From: Zygnema cylindricum
Lineage: Eukaryota; Streptophyta; Zygnematophyceae; Zygnematales; Zygnemataceae
Assembly (NCBI GenBank): GCA_037447655.1
Contig: JBBHKE010001242.1
Coordinates: forward strand, 1-62,000
DNA: 62,000 bases
Reading direction: 5' to 3'
Shown here: in pieces, positions 51,219 to 62,000 of the stretch
Layout: each line of letters begins with the position of its first letter
How positions within the stretch are numbered: position 1 is the first letter of the stretch
The notes under the pieces: generated by a model
Databases searched by the model: none
The model's input: only the letters and a program-made list of their open reading frames with translations
What the model was told of the DNA's origin: nothing
Translations under genes and position numbers: made by a program

Positions 51219-52209
51219 TTGTGTTGTTCTACAACCATAGTTGTAGGAGGGGATCGAACTCTAGTAGTGGAAGTAGACACGATAACAACAGAATCTATTA
51301 AAGACCTTCTTCAACAGCCAACTTTCAGCTTGCAATGAATATGACTTAAAAGGCCAATTTGCCTCAAACTCAACAAAATAGTATAAAACACAGTAGACTA
51401 ACAATTCCCAATATTGTAGCTTACATAATTAAGCAAACCAAAAGATATCAAGTCTCGAAGTTTCTCAAAAATTGACCACAGATTATCAATTTCTCCAAAC
51501 TGGATAACTACAAATTTGGCTTAGTCCTTAATTATATACTCACAATGAGTATCTACTAGTCAATACTAATTTGGGTAAATCTACTACAGAACCAAACTAA
51601 CTTAAGACAAAGTATCCAATCGATACGTCAGTGTATCGTGAGTACTTCTAAAACCCTAATTACTACTTGCTGCAAAATAAACAGTGTAACACTATTTCCT
51701 AATGCACTAACTGCCAACCATTTGTTTTCCAGATATTCACAGATAGTGTCCGTATAGTTAATGTTGCCGATGCGTAGTCAGCATTAGTCACAAAAGTCCA
51801 GATAAATGTTGATCAATGGTTGGAAACATCCTGAGTTCGTACAATGCACTTAGTCATTCTAGTCCCCAATTTAATCGTGTCCGTCAAATTAGTTTGTATC
51901 AAGGATTTACTTTTGATCTCTGACAATGCTCTCCTGGATGTTTGGTTTAGTCTTCTTTCGTCTGATTCACCTAAACCGCCCGTATGATTTGTGATAGGCG
52001 TATGTGGGTGTCGGCGCCATTTCGAAATACTTGCATCATCTTCAATTGTCGCCACATGTCCTTGCAGAAATATAGTATATTCTACAGTCTTTCTACTAAA
52101 GTCACACTATCAAATGTAAGTATTACGCAGACCTAGACAGAACATTTTCTGAGTCTTTAGTCTCCTCTCATAGCTGTATTTACTGAACTAAAGATTTCAA
52201 ATCTCAACA
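51219..52209 (-). repeat. Probable 3' LTR of copia D
   Basis: The right end is clear: TGTTGAGATTTG in element sense follows the purine tract ATTTAGGGGTG just after RNase H. The left end near 51219 (TGTGTTGTTC) is a guess, since no partner LTR or flanking duplication is available. Confidence 0.5.
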
Positions 52210-53093
52210 CACCCCTAAATAGTTAGACTTTGTTACTCACTTAGTCTAATAGCCTCTGTGCAAAATTGCAGTTTAGGAGGAGGGAGGGATTTAGTTAACA
52301 TGTCAGCCACCATCTTCTCATCTAGTAAATAACATACTTTAATGACTTTTGTAAGCACTTTTTCTATGACAAAGTGAAGTATTACATCCATGTGTTTGCT
52401 TTTAAAGTGATGGCTGCGGTTAGAGGCAATTACAATGGCGGCCTGGTTGCCACACCAGATAGCTTCAAGACTTGTTAGCATATACCCAAGTTCTGGTAAA
52501 ATAGACTTGACCCATAGGAGCTCTTTGAGGGCGGAAGCTGCCGCCATATATTATGACTCCATTGTAGATTGAATTGTGACCTTTTGTAATTTGCTCTTCG
52601 AGGAGCAAGTTCCATGTCTAATCTTCAGAACAAAACCGGTTGTAGATTTGCGGCTTGGCATGTCTCCATAGCTAGCATGGCTCAATGTCTGAATTTTCAC
52701 CTCTCCTCCTCCGAGTACAAGCTAAAGGTTTTAAGTACTTACAAGATATCTCATCACCCTTTTTGTTGCTTCCAAGACTGCCTTTTAGGGATTCTACAGA
52801 CTTTTACTCAACACTCCCACAGCTACTGCAACATTCTGTCTCGTACACTTTATAAAATATATAAGACTTCCGACTAACTGTCTATATTGCTTTTAGGCTA
52901 TAAATTCTTCCTTTCGTGTCTCTTGATTCTCACTAACTATTATCTCCGAATCTGAATCACTTCGTTCCAACTTTTGCCTGAATTCCATCCGAGTTACATA
53001 TCATTCTAGATTTATCATTTCATATTTTTCTAGCATATTACCTATTGCTTCTTTGTAAGTCAATATAATCAGCCTTTTGTTTCTGTCTCTTTC
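52210..53093 (-). pseudogene. Copia D 3' pol (RT end, RNase H), left part
   Basis: RNase H 52547-52233 (ELLWVKSILPELGYM, SHHFKSKHMDV, MVADMLTKSLPPPK) with the catalytic region degraded. RT thumb near 53085-52980 reads ERDRNKRLIILTYKEAIGNMLEKY. It joins 60751 on the other side of element B after removing one CTTTC copy. Confidence 0.85.
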
Positions 53094-54123
53094 TGTAGAA
53101 ATAAAAGTTTATTTTAGTATTTTCTAGGTTTTGCAAAATGCAGAAAAGAAGCCGAGGCAGTCTGCCTCTAACTTTTCTCTTCAGCTCCCACACTTGTCGT
53201 AGTCACTGAAGGTTGAAGAGGGAGCTAGAGCCATGGCTACCTATGCTGATTAGAGATAGAGTTACGGGTTGTAGATTTTTGTAGATTTACTAAAATGAAA
53301 ATTGACGGACCTAGGGTTTGAACTTGGTACCTAGCGCCCGTCAACTTAGCCTGTAGCCTTAGCCATTTAGTCTGCCATCATGCTTAAAGATATATAGTTT
53401 GATAGGTATTTAAATGTTAACACATAGTCTATTTCATTTAACGGATCTTTAAACATAGACTCACTTTGTAAAGTACGGCGTACGAAACATCCGAAACGAA
53501 TACTGCGCATTTTGTTTAGAAAGCGAAACAAATACTGCGGAAGTATTTATGACGGTCACGATTGTAATCCGGCTTAATCGGACGGCCACGAAGCATGCCG
53601 AGATCGTGAAATAGGTTTTCGGCGGTTTGCGGTTGACGTCACGTCAATTGCCACGTGGCAAAATCACATTGGATTGCGACATCTCTTGGGATTCCAAGAA
53701 CGAATCCAAAAATGGCATGTGTCGACTTGTTGGCCATGTTGTACAATATCCGTACATAAAGTACATTGGCACTTGTACCTTATGTACGATACACTATTAT
53801 GATTGGTGCCGTACTTCAGTAGATAGATTTTAGAGAGAGATAGGACTTAAAAAATTTTGATAGATTGGACCCTCTCTCCCAGAGAGCTTCTGTACAAAAG
53901 GTCAACTTTGACCCTTCATAACTCACTGCTTAGGGGAGCAAATTCAGAGATTATTTTTGCTATAGACTCACGGGAGTCTTGCCTTTACAGGGGTGAAGGT
54001 GGTCTGAGTTTTTGTTTGCCAGGGTGGCAGTAATTCTTGCTGAAACACAAAGGGGTCAGGGTTATCTTAGAGGCTTCGTGTGAGCTACCTACTCTGAGGT
54101 CCTATGGAGGTCTCAGAGTTACA
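53094..54123 (+). repeat. 5' LTR of copia B
   Basis: 1030 bp. U3 hairpin core 53177-53220 (CTCTTCA/TGAAGAG), tRNA-like antisense block 53305-53370, a G-box CCACGTGG near 53652, ATTGG near 53799, TACAAAA in the TATA position near 53892, and a leader hairpin AGACTC/GAGTCT near 53965. The gag ATG is at 54104, 20 nt before the LTR end. Confidence 0.93.
53177..53220 (+). promoter_or_regulatory. Conserved U3 hairpin (copia B copy)
   Basis: CTCTTCA pairs with TGAAGAG around a 30-nt loop with ACTTGTCGTAGTCACTGA. A second match, AGCTCCC in the loop with GGGAGCT just outside the stem, would allow an alternative or pseudoknotted fold. Confidence 0.6.
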
Positions 54124-57100
54124 GGTTATGGGCCCACCATCTAGGGTGCCCATATTCAATGGAGCTGGCTTCATATACTTGGAAAGTATGATGACAAGAG
54201 CTCTATGTGAGAAACGGTTTTGGGGAATAGTGAGTGGACGGGTGAGGCGTCCATCCAATCTTGGGATACCTCCAGGGTTTACAGGAGGAAAATTCACTAG
54301 AGATGCAGATTCATCTTCAACGGAGGAGACAAAGGAAGGAGAGGTGGTGGACAAAGGCAAGGAGAAGGAGACGGTCACACCAATAGCAACCGGTTCGGCA
54401 TTCATGTCACCTATTCCGAGGAACGAGGAGAATGATATCGATACGTGGGACTACAACAATATGGCGGCTAAGCACTTCATCCTCCGCCATCTTACTCAAG
54501 GGCTTACATCTCCCCATTTGCAAGTAGAGAGGGCATCCGATCTTTGGATGGCTCTCATAGAGATGTATCGAAGTGGTACGATTCAGCAACAACAGTTGGT
54601 TGATCAGAAAATTAAAGAGTATGTGTACAAAGGGGGGAAGATGTTGGATTTTTGCAATGAGCTTGCTACACTTTTCATGGAACTAGAAAGTGCTGGAAAA
54701 GTCTTTAGTGAAAAGGAAAAGGTTAACTGTTTACTGATGAAGTTACCCGAGGAGTTTGAGAACATAGTCAACCGTTTGCAGGACTTAGCGGACTCAAGGT
54801 GGATTTGGAATTCAGTGGTAGGGATGATTCTCGTTCGCGATAATACAATTGAGATCCGAAGGGGAGGAAAGAGTGGGCAAGCTTTAGCAGCCGGGACCGA
54901 TTGGCGAAACAATGATTCCAGAAAACAGGTTGGAAATTATTGAGGGGAGGGGCAGAAAAATCAGACCGAGGAGTTCGCACCAAGGACTCCTAAGGGACTA
55001 TGCCATTTTTGTAAGAAACCCGGGCACTATATGGCTGAATGCACTAAGTTAACCGAGCTGCGGTTAAAGGAGGGGCAGACTGGTGGACTTGCGCGAGGAA
55101 AGAAAAAGGCCCTTCTAACGCAGGTACATGAGGCGGAATCCGAGGACGAGGACGATGAACTCCTATTGGATGAGGAGTTGGAAACGAAAAACGAGGTTTA
55201 AATTCCACGAAAACATAAATGTGCTTTCGGTGGATTGAAAGGTGAAGCAGGCTGGATTGTAGATTCAGGAGCATCCATGCACATGTGTAAAGATAAATAC
55301 CTGTTCACTAAGATACAAAAGATTCCCACCGTAGAGATAGAGTACAAGGATGGGAGGATAGTCACTACTACTCTTGTAGGATCGGTAGATCTAAAAGTGT
55401 TAGTAGAAGGAAAGACATCTATAGTTACATTCTCCGATGTGTTGTTTATTCCGGAGCTGAACAAAAACCTCATCTCTACATCTGTTTTAGATGATAAGGG
55501 TTTTGATACTAGCACTAGGAAAGGAGTCTTTACTGCTAGCTTTGAGGAGGAAGTTTATTTCACTGCTGAAAAAGGTAGCCAATGGATGTTTAGGCTGATT
55601 TTAAGCAATGAAAAGAAGAAACTTTATTATGCTGGTGTTCATGATATAATGTTGTGGCATAAGAGGCTTGGGCATGTGAATCTAGATAAGTTAAGAGAGA
55701 TGAAAAAGATGGGAGTAGTGGAAGGGATTCAGTTTGGTGAAAGTGAGAATCTAAGTGATTGTAGGGGATGTGCTCAAGGTAAAGCACACAGGTTGCCCTT
55801 CCCAAAAACTGCCACCTATAAGGGAGAAAAGATTCTAGATTTAGTACACACAGATATTTGGGGGCCGGCCAGAGTGCCATCACCCAGGGGGAAGAGATTT
55901 ATGATGACTATCACCGATGATTGGTCTCGGTATTCCAGAGTGTATTTTTTGAAAAATATGTCAGAGGCTCAGAAATGTTTTAAACAATATAAAGCATGGA
56001 GTGAAAAACTCCATGAAACCTCAATCAAGAGAGTAAAGAGTGACAATGGTGGCGAGTATACCTCTAACCAGTTTGAGGATTTTTTGAGAGAAGATGGAGT
56101 GCAACACTAAAAGACAGTTCGTGAAAATCCTGAGCAGAATGGTGTAGCTGAAAGATTAAATAGAACACTGAGTGATAGTGGTAGGAGTATGCTGTCCGAT
56201 AAGAAGATAGGAAAGAAGTTTTGGGCCGAAGCAATGAACTGTGCAAATTATCTCAAAAATAGAGTTCTTTCTTCAGCAGTAAAAGGCCAAACACCTTATG
56301 AGAGATGGACAGGCCGAAAACCAGATGTTTCACACTTAAATGTTTTCGGTAGTCAAGTGTTCAGTTTAGACACAGATCGGTCAAACTGGAAGTTAGACCC
56401 AAAAGGAAAACCAGGATATCTACTAGGATATGATGAAGATGTAAAAGGATATTGAGTCTATGATCTCAAAAGAGAGGATATTATTCTAGTGAAGCATCTA
56501 GTGGTTATGGATGAAGGAAAATCTATTGATCCCTTTAAGCATACAAGGACAGTCAAGATCAGATTTGAGTCAGAAAATTCTGATGACTTTGAGCTTCCTA
56601 ACTATCCAGGATTTCAAGAAGATGATGATCTTGCAGGTACGAATCAGATCGAGAAGGACCTAAATGTGGAACCCCTTGTATTAACTCTAACCGAATCGGA
56701 AGACGTGGTGGAAATCCACCCGGAATCAAGGGATAGGGGAGAAGTAGAAACTGTTCGGAAAAATCCAAGAGAACCATCTATTCCGGCAACCGAGTTTAAG
56801 GAGGAAGAAGAAGCAGCAAAAGACTGCAAGAGAGACAAGTTAACAATAAGGTAACCAAACTGTCTCACCCCGATGAACCTCAAACTTATAATGAGGCAAT
56901 GACTTGTCCTGAAAGAAACCGGTGGAAAACAGCCATAAATGAGGAGATGGCCTCAATTATGACGGCCGATACGTGGGAATTGGTGGATTGTCCTCCTGAC
57001 ACGAAGCCAATTTGGTGTAAGTGGGTATTTAAGCTGAAACTCAACCCGGATAACACCATTGAGCGCTACAAGGCTCGGTTAGTGGCGAAGGGATTTACCC

Positions 57101-58461
57101 AAAAAGAGGGAATTGACTACGAGGAGACTTTTGCTCCGGTCGTTAGGTTTCCTTCGGCTCGGATACTTCTCAGTATGGCGGCAGCAGAAGACATGGAAGT
57201 GCATCAGATGGACATCAAGACGGCCTTCCTACATGGAGAGTTGGAAGAGGAAATTTTTATGCGACAGCCTGAAGGATTTGTGGAGCAAGGGGAGGAAAGC
57301 AAGGTATGCCGATTGATCAAATCTTTGTATGGGCTGAAACAGGCGCCCCGGCAATGGAACAAGAAGCTCGATGATTTTCTTACAGGTTTGGGATATATTC
57401 GGATCACCTCAGATTACTCTATATATTTGTTTGAAGATGAGGAAGGAATTATTTTTATTGCAATTTATGTCGATGATTTGCTTGTTTTAAGTAAATCTAT
57501 GGATAAAATAAATAAGTTGAAAAATGATTTAAAAGGAAGATTTGAGATGAAGGATATGGGAGAAGCAAGGTATATTTTGGGAATTCAGGTAGAAAGGGAC
57601 AGAGAGAGAAAGATAATCAGATTAACTCAAAAAGAGGCCATTAGAAACATGTTAGAAAAATTCCAAATGGACAAGGCTAATTGTTGTACCACTCCTATGG
57701 ATTTAAAGAAGGGAAGTGAGGGGAGTGAGGAAGAGGGAGTTATAATCTTAGATGATGAGGTAAGCCCGGAAGAGAAAAGATTTATGCAGACCATCCCTTA
57801 TAGACAAGTAGTGGGCAGCCTAATATATTTTATGAATTGTACCCGTCCGAACATAGCCGCAGCTGTAGGAGTACTAAGTAGGAGTCTGAATGCTCCCACT
57901 AAGAAAGATTGGGAGGCAGCTAAGAGAGTCCTTAGATATCTCATAGGAACTAGGGATCTATGGTTGCATTTGGGTGGGAAAAATACTGACATCACCACTT
58001 GGAGTGATGCCAGCTATGGGGATGCTCCTATGAGGAGATGCACATCTGGATATGTATTGTATGTGGGTGATGGGGCTAGCTGCTGGAGCAGCAAGCAGCA
58101 AAAGGTCATTGCTTAGTCCACCATGGAGGCTGAGTACATGGCTTCTTGCTCTGCTGTAAAAGAATTAATGTGGGTGAAGTCTTTGCTAGGTGAGCTTTGT
58201 CAACTTAAGTGTGGTGTCCAAAAAGTGTTTTGTGATAATCAAGCTGCCATTGCCATTTCTGCCAATCCTAAACATCACTTTAAAGCCAAACACATGGACA
58301 TTAGGCTTAGCTTTGTTAGGGAGAAAGTAGAAAACAAGATAATCAGTTTGGAGTATAAACCAGATAGTGAAATGGTAGCTGATATGATGACCAAACCTGT
58401 TCCTTCCCCTAAATTAATTTTCTGCCGGGAGAAGTGTGGTCTTAAAATAAAGAGTGACTAG
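54104..58461 (+). pseudogene. Copia B gag-pol, near-intact with point stops
   Basis: Gag 54104-54943 (FNGAGFIY, ILRHLTQGL); zinc knuckle CHFCKKPGHYMAEC near 55000; protease GWIVDSGASMHMC near 55245; integrase to 56455 (TITDDWS, SDNGGEY, NRTLSD); linker 56489-56854. One 405-codon frame (56899-58116) holds all of RT (IYVDDLLVL at about 57460) and RNase H up to TWSDASYGD; the tail is 58123-58461. Interruptions: stops at 54941, 55199, 56108, 56453 and 58114, and one frameshift near 56850. Four of the five stops sit where Gln or Arg is conserved, so one C-to-T change explains each. Confidence 0.92.
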
Positions 58462-58474
58462 AAAATAAGGGGAG

Positions 58475-59224
58475 TGTAGAAATAAAAGGTTATTTTAGTA
58501 TTTTCTAGGTTTTGCAAAATGCAGAAAAGAAGCCGAGGCAGTCTGCCTCTAACTTCTCTCTTCAGCTCCCACACTTGTCGTAGTCACTGAAGGTTGAAGA
58601 GGGAGCTAGAGCCATGGCTGCCTATGCTGATTAGAGATAGAGTTACGGGTTGTTGATTTTGGTAGATTTACTAAAATGAAAATTGACGGACCTAGGGTTT
58701 GAACTTGGTACCTACCGCTTGTCAACTTAGCCTGTAGCCTTAGCCATTTAGTCTGCCATCATGCTTAAAGATATATAGTTTGATAGGTATTTAAATGTTA
58801 ACACATAGTCTATTTTATTTAACAGATCTTGAAACATAGACACACTTTGTAAAGTACGGCGTACGAAACATCCGAAACGAATACTGCGCATTTTATTTAG
58901 AAAGCGAAACAATACTGCGGAAGTATTTATGACGGTCACGATTGTAATCCGGCTTAATTGGACGGCCACGAAGCATGCCGAGATCGTGGAATAGGTTTTT
59001 GGCGGTTTGCGGTTGACGTCACGTCAATTGCCACGTGGCAAAATCACATTGGATTGCGACATCTCTTGGGATTCCAAGAACGAATCCAAAAATGGCATGT
59101 GTCGACTTGTTGGCCATGTTGTACAATATCCGTACATAAAGTACATCGGCACTTATACCTTATGTACGATACACTATTATAATTGGTGCCGTACTTCAGT
59201 AGATAGAGTTTAGAGAGAGATAGG
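58475..59224 (+). repeat. 3' LTR of copia B, left piece
   Basis: Starts after the purine tract GAAAATAAGGGGAG and runs to ATAGG at 59224, where a solo LTR interrupts it; it resumes at 60467. Confidence 0.93.
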
Positions 59225-59286
59225 TGTTGATATTTGAGTATTTTATAGGTCTGTATTAGGATAGAAAAAGAGCTGAGGCGGTGTGC

Positions 59287-59352
59287 CTCTAACTCCCCTT
59301 TCTAAGCCCCCTTACTTGTTGTAGTCACTGAAGGCTGGATAGGGAGCTAGAG
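59287..59352 (+). promoter_or_regulatory. Conserved U3 hairpin (copia-gamma copy)
   Basis: CTCTAACTCCC pairs with GGGAGCTAGAG (10 of 11) around a loop that includes ACTTGTTGTAGTCACTGA. It keeps the outer stem rather than the inner one seen in families A and B. Confidence 0.5.
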
Positions 59353-59418
59353 CCATGGCTGCATAGGCTCTCTTGAGAAGACAGGGGGTAAATTAGGTAG
59401 ACTTACCAAAAGTTAGTT

Positions 59419-59488
59419 GACGGACCCAGGAATTGATCTTGGTACCTACCGTCCGTCAATCCGCATAAGCCGTTAGCTCTAGCCATTA
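59419..59488 (-). promoter_or_regulatory. tRNA-like Pol III module antisense in copia-gamma LTR
   Basis: On the minus strand, ATGGCTAGAGCTAACGG (A-box/D-arm-like) is followed by CCAAGATCAATTCCTGG (T-arm-like) at the tip of a GACGGAC/GTCCGTC stem, then TTTT about ten bases later. Spacing between the box-like elements is within the tRNA range. Confidence 0.6.
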
Positions 59489-59631
59489 TGTCTAAAACAG
59501 ATATTACGATATATAGGGTTTGACAAATATATAAATCGTTATATGTAGATTAATCCGTTTAACGGCTAATAGATACTTAGTACATAGATACAGTTTAATT
59601 TAGTACGAAGTACGGAATGGTGGCAGAACGG

Positions 59632-59734
59632 ATACCGCGCATTTGTTTCGATAGCGAAACAAATACCGCGCATTTGTTTCGACAGCGAAACAAATACCGC
59701 GCATTTGTTTCGATAGCGAAACAAATACCGCGCG
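59632..59734 (+). repeat. Three 31-bp units with an inner palindrome
   Basis: Units start at 59632, 59663 and 59694, with a partial fourth at 59725. Each holds TTTGTTTCG, four bases, then CGAAACAAA. Other LTRs in the window have a single, more worn copy at the same relative place (for example near 31470, 49040 and 53515). Confidence 0.9.
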
Positions 59735-60466
59735 TCAATTTTCAGCGGCTAGGATTATAGCCGGTTTTGATCAGACGGCCACGATAGGCGCCGCGATCAC
59801 GGAAAAGGCATTTTTGGCGTTTTACGGTCTTTGCCACGCCAGATGACACGTGGCGTGATAACATTGGACTACGGGAATTTCGGAGATTACACGAACTAAT
59901 CCTACTTTGACACGTGTCGACATTTTGGCCATGTCGTACAATGGCCGTACAGAAAGTACACCGCCACCTGTACTTTTCTGTACGACACAGTAATTTGATT
60001 GGTGCCGTACTTCAGTAGATAGAGTTTTAGAGAGGGTATAGGACTTAGAAAATTTTGAGTAGGCAGCTGCCTCTCCCAGAGAGCACCCTGTATAAATGGC
60101 AAACTTTAGCCAGCCATAACTATCAATTTACTTGACCATTTTCAGTGATTCTTTTTGCTGCGGACTCGGGGGAGTTCAGGCTACACAGGGGTGTAGTCAG
60201 TCAGAGTTTTTGTCTGCCAGGGTGGCTGTATTTCTAAGGGAAAGTCAAAGTGGGTGAATGTGTCCAAATCTCATATTCTAACTTTGCATTCTGTTGTGGA
60301 ACTGAGCACACAGAAAGTGTTATTTCACAGGGGTGAATCAATATTGGGGTTCTGACTGTCAAGGGGTCAGTCACTTGGGTTTATATTAACTTGGAGTCGG
60401 CACTATCTAGATAAGCTTCTTTTGGATCTGCATACTCTGAGGGCCAATGGAGGTCTCAGAGTTTCA

Positions 60467-60750
60467 ATAGGACTTAGAAAAATTTGATAGATTGGACCCT
60501 CTCTCCCAGAGAGCTTCTGTACAAAAGGTTAACTTTGACCCTTCATAACTCACTGCTCAGGGGAGCAAATTCAGAGATTCTTTTTGCTATAGACTCAAGG
60601 GAGTCTTGTCTTTACAGGGGTGAAGGTGGTCTGAGTTTTTGTTTGCCAGGGTGGCAGTTATTCTTGCTGAAACACAAAGGGGTCAGGGTTATCTTAGAGG
60701 CTTCGTGTGAGCTGCCTACTCTGAGGTCCTATGGAGGTCTCAGAGTTACA
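60467..60750 (+). repeat. 3' LTR of copia B, right piece
   Basis: Continues the LTR (first five bases are the ATAGG duplicate) to GAGTTACA, then the CTTTC target duplication. Confidence 0.93.
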
Positions 60751-61285
60751 CTTTCAACCTGTATGCCTAAGATATACTTGGCCACATCGATGTCCTTCAT
60801 CTTAAACCTAGACCTTAAAGTTGCTTTAATGCGGTTTATCTCATCCATTAACTTAATGATTAGTAATAAGTCATCCACATATACAGCAATGTATACTATC
60901 CAATCCTCCCCTTGTAAAACGTATACAGAATGATCCTAGCTAATTCTCTTAAAACCTAGCCTAGTCAAAAACTCTTTTAACTTTAAATTCCATTCTATAG
61001 GTGCTTGTTTTAGCCCATACAAAGATTTTATCAGTTTACACACAAATTCATCTTTTCCTCTTTCTACATTCATATCAAGTTGCTTCATGTATATGGTCTC
61101 TTCTAACTCTCCATGCAAAAAGGTTGTTTTAACATCCATTTGATGTATTTCCATATTCTCTATAGCGGCTAGACTTAGAAGAATTCTGAAAGAAAGAAAT
61201 TTAGCAACTTGAGAGAAGGTTTCTTCAATGTTCATACCTTATTTTTGATTATATCCTTTGGCCACTAGTCTGGCCTTATACTTTT
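60751..61285 (-). pseudogene. Copia D RT, right part
   Basis: RT fingers and palm: SFRILLSLAAIENMEIHQMD, TFLHGELEETIYMKQ, LIKSLYGLKQAP, and an intact YVDD near 60885-60874. Ends at 61285 where the H2 LTR begins. One stop near 60940 and one near 61240. Confidence 0.87.
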
Positions 61286-61824
61286 TGTAAAAGGACAAGG
61301 AATATAAGCACCACAATCCACCACGATGCAGAGCGGAAAGCTCCAAGGATCTTCCCGTAGCAACTGCAGGCGCACAGAGCAGTTAACAGTCAAGGTTGCG
61401 CTTTATTTCTCAAAAGAGGATTTTAATATTCAACGCTCGCTGCGAAGGCCTACTTAAAGAGTTTGCTATCCACTAGGCCTATCTGACTATTTAAACTAGC
61501 TAGCTGCTAGTCAACCTAGAACTGTACAACTGTACAGGTGGACCTTCACGGTCAACCAAGACAATTCCTCAAAATATCTTCTAGAACAATACCGTTCTAT
61601 CTACATTCCGCGGCGTTGCTATACTGCTAAGTTGCGTTGCTCTGCTGCTAAGTTGCGTTGCTCTGCTACGCTGCTATGCTGCTATGCAACCAAGTAGGTA
61701 TGTTGCTAAGCTGCTATACTGCTATGTTACGATGGTCTAGAATCGCTGCTGCGCTGCTCTAACATCGCAACCATAACAGCCTAGTTGTTAACTACTAAGT
61801 ACCCAACTCTGTAACCCTGTTATA
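61286..61824 (-). repeat. 3' LTR of chromovirus H2
   Basis: Aligned by eye to the H LTR: it shares the TGTAAAAG end, the AAACTAGCTAGCTGCTAGTCAA region and the GGGTTACAG start, with clear divergence overall. Confidence 0.9.
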
Positions 61825-62000
61825 GTGCCTCTCACTAGGGCTTGAGCGTTACGCTGAACCTTCTATCTCAGGGAAACTGCAATTGCCAGAGTATATCGTT
61901 TGTCTCTTCGCGGTACTCTTCGAATTCCTGTCACAGGGTGTCGAGGTTGTTTTGGAGCTGCTCACATCGAGTCTTTAGCAACGCAATATGATGGTCTACC
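61286..62000 (-). mobile_element. Chromovirus H2: 3' end of a second copy of the H family, cut by window edge
   Basis: 3' LTR 61286-61824 (539 bp; gag-side end mutated to TATA). The GCAGC-type array is longer than in H. The purine tract AGTGAGAGG lies just inside. Beyond it, 61825-62000 is the end of the extra coding region, with the heptad-like helix kept apart from one CGA-to-TGA stop and GluGluTyrArgGluGlu intact. Confidence 0.9.

Larger units (their letters stand above)
59225..60466 (+). mobile_element. Solo LTR, copia-gamma family, inside copia B 3' LTR
   Basis: 1242 bp, TG...CA, flanked by ATAGG at 59220-59224 and 60467-60471. Related in layout to the other LTRs but longer, with extra sequence between about 60240 and 60440. 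It carries a clear TATA box (TGTATAAATGG near 60090), the tRNA-like antisense block and a threefold 31-bp palindrome. It is the youngest layer of this nest. Confidence 0.94.
53094..60750 (+). mobile_element. Copia B: young copia-beta element inserted in copia D
   Basis: 5' LTR 53094-54123; 3' LTR 58475-59224 plus 60467-60750, split by a solo LTR. TG...CA ends, target duplication CTTTC at 53089-53093 and 60751-60755. The two LTRs differ at only a handful of positions over the first 750 bp. Removing B and one CTTTC restores the pol sequence of copia D, an independent proof of the boundaries. Confidence 0.95.

Noticed and set aside
59632-59734. CRISPR-like array
   Set aside because: Units are contiguous with no spacers and the motif is a worn single copy in related LTRs; the sequence is eukaryotic.

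Overview
The window reads as nuclear DNA of a streptophyte (land plant or charophyte-grade alga). The grounds are a spliced gene of the plant TAT-SF1/ELF9 type with an N-terminal GYF domain, and plant-style Ty1/copia and chromodomain Ty3/gypsy retrotransposons primed by initiator tRNA-Met. Species cannot be decided from sequence alone. No prokaryotic operons, rRNA genes or canonical tRNA genes were seen. One 10-N assembly gap lies at 40807-40816.

Region 1 (1-6475, minus strand) holds the only clear host gene. Six exons (6475-6421, 6151-6047, 4457-3703, 2214-1840, 1016-927, 122-84) join in phase into 473 codons, and the gene continues past the left edge. It encodes a TAT-SF1/CUS2-like splicing factor: GYF domain, acidic linker, then the start of the first RRM. 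Its introns are full of one-sided purine tracts, an A-tract array, and two extra partial copies of the fifth exon. Region 2 (6476-11151) is the upstream region plus about 4 kb in which I recognise no gene, with a 32-bp tandem repeat and a 100-bp AT microsatellite.

Region 3 (11152-62000) is a retrotransposon nest. An old gypsy element (G, about 18478-30882 with insertions removed) was hit by three others: copia A (11152-18472, target duplication TAATA), the young chromovirus H (20569-27922), and copia A2 (from 30883). Copia A itself holds a solo LTR (16009-17057, CAACT). A2 ends in a half LTR fused to a half LTR of a different copia, E (36758-40789). After the gap comes a tandem copia C3 (40817-47864), a truncated copia F (47865-49498) and a hAT transposase relic (49515-50660). 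Last is copia D (to 52209-53093 and 60751-61285), split by copia B (53094-60750, CTTTC). B's own 3' LTR is split by a solo LTR (59225-60466, ATAGG). A second chromovirus copy, H2, enters D at 61286 and runs off the window.

The most unusual signal is inside the copia LTRs. Across at least three families the U3 part carries, in antisense, a tRNA-like Pol III unit: an A-box-like D-arm, a B-box-like T-arm at the tip of a covarying hairpin, and a T4-T5 run just after it. In sense there is a second hairpin with an almost invariant loop and compensatory stem changes. This resembles in principle the 5S-bearing LTRs of Cassandra elements, but with a tRNA-like module. Other notable points are a gag start codon 20 nt inside the 5' LTR, and an extra coding region between pol and the 3' LTR of the chromovirus.
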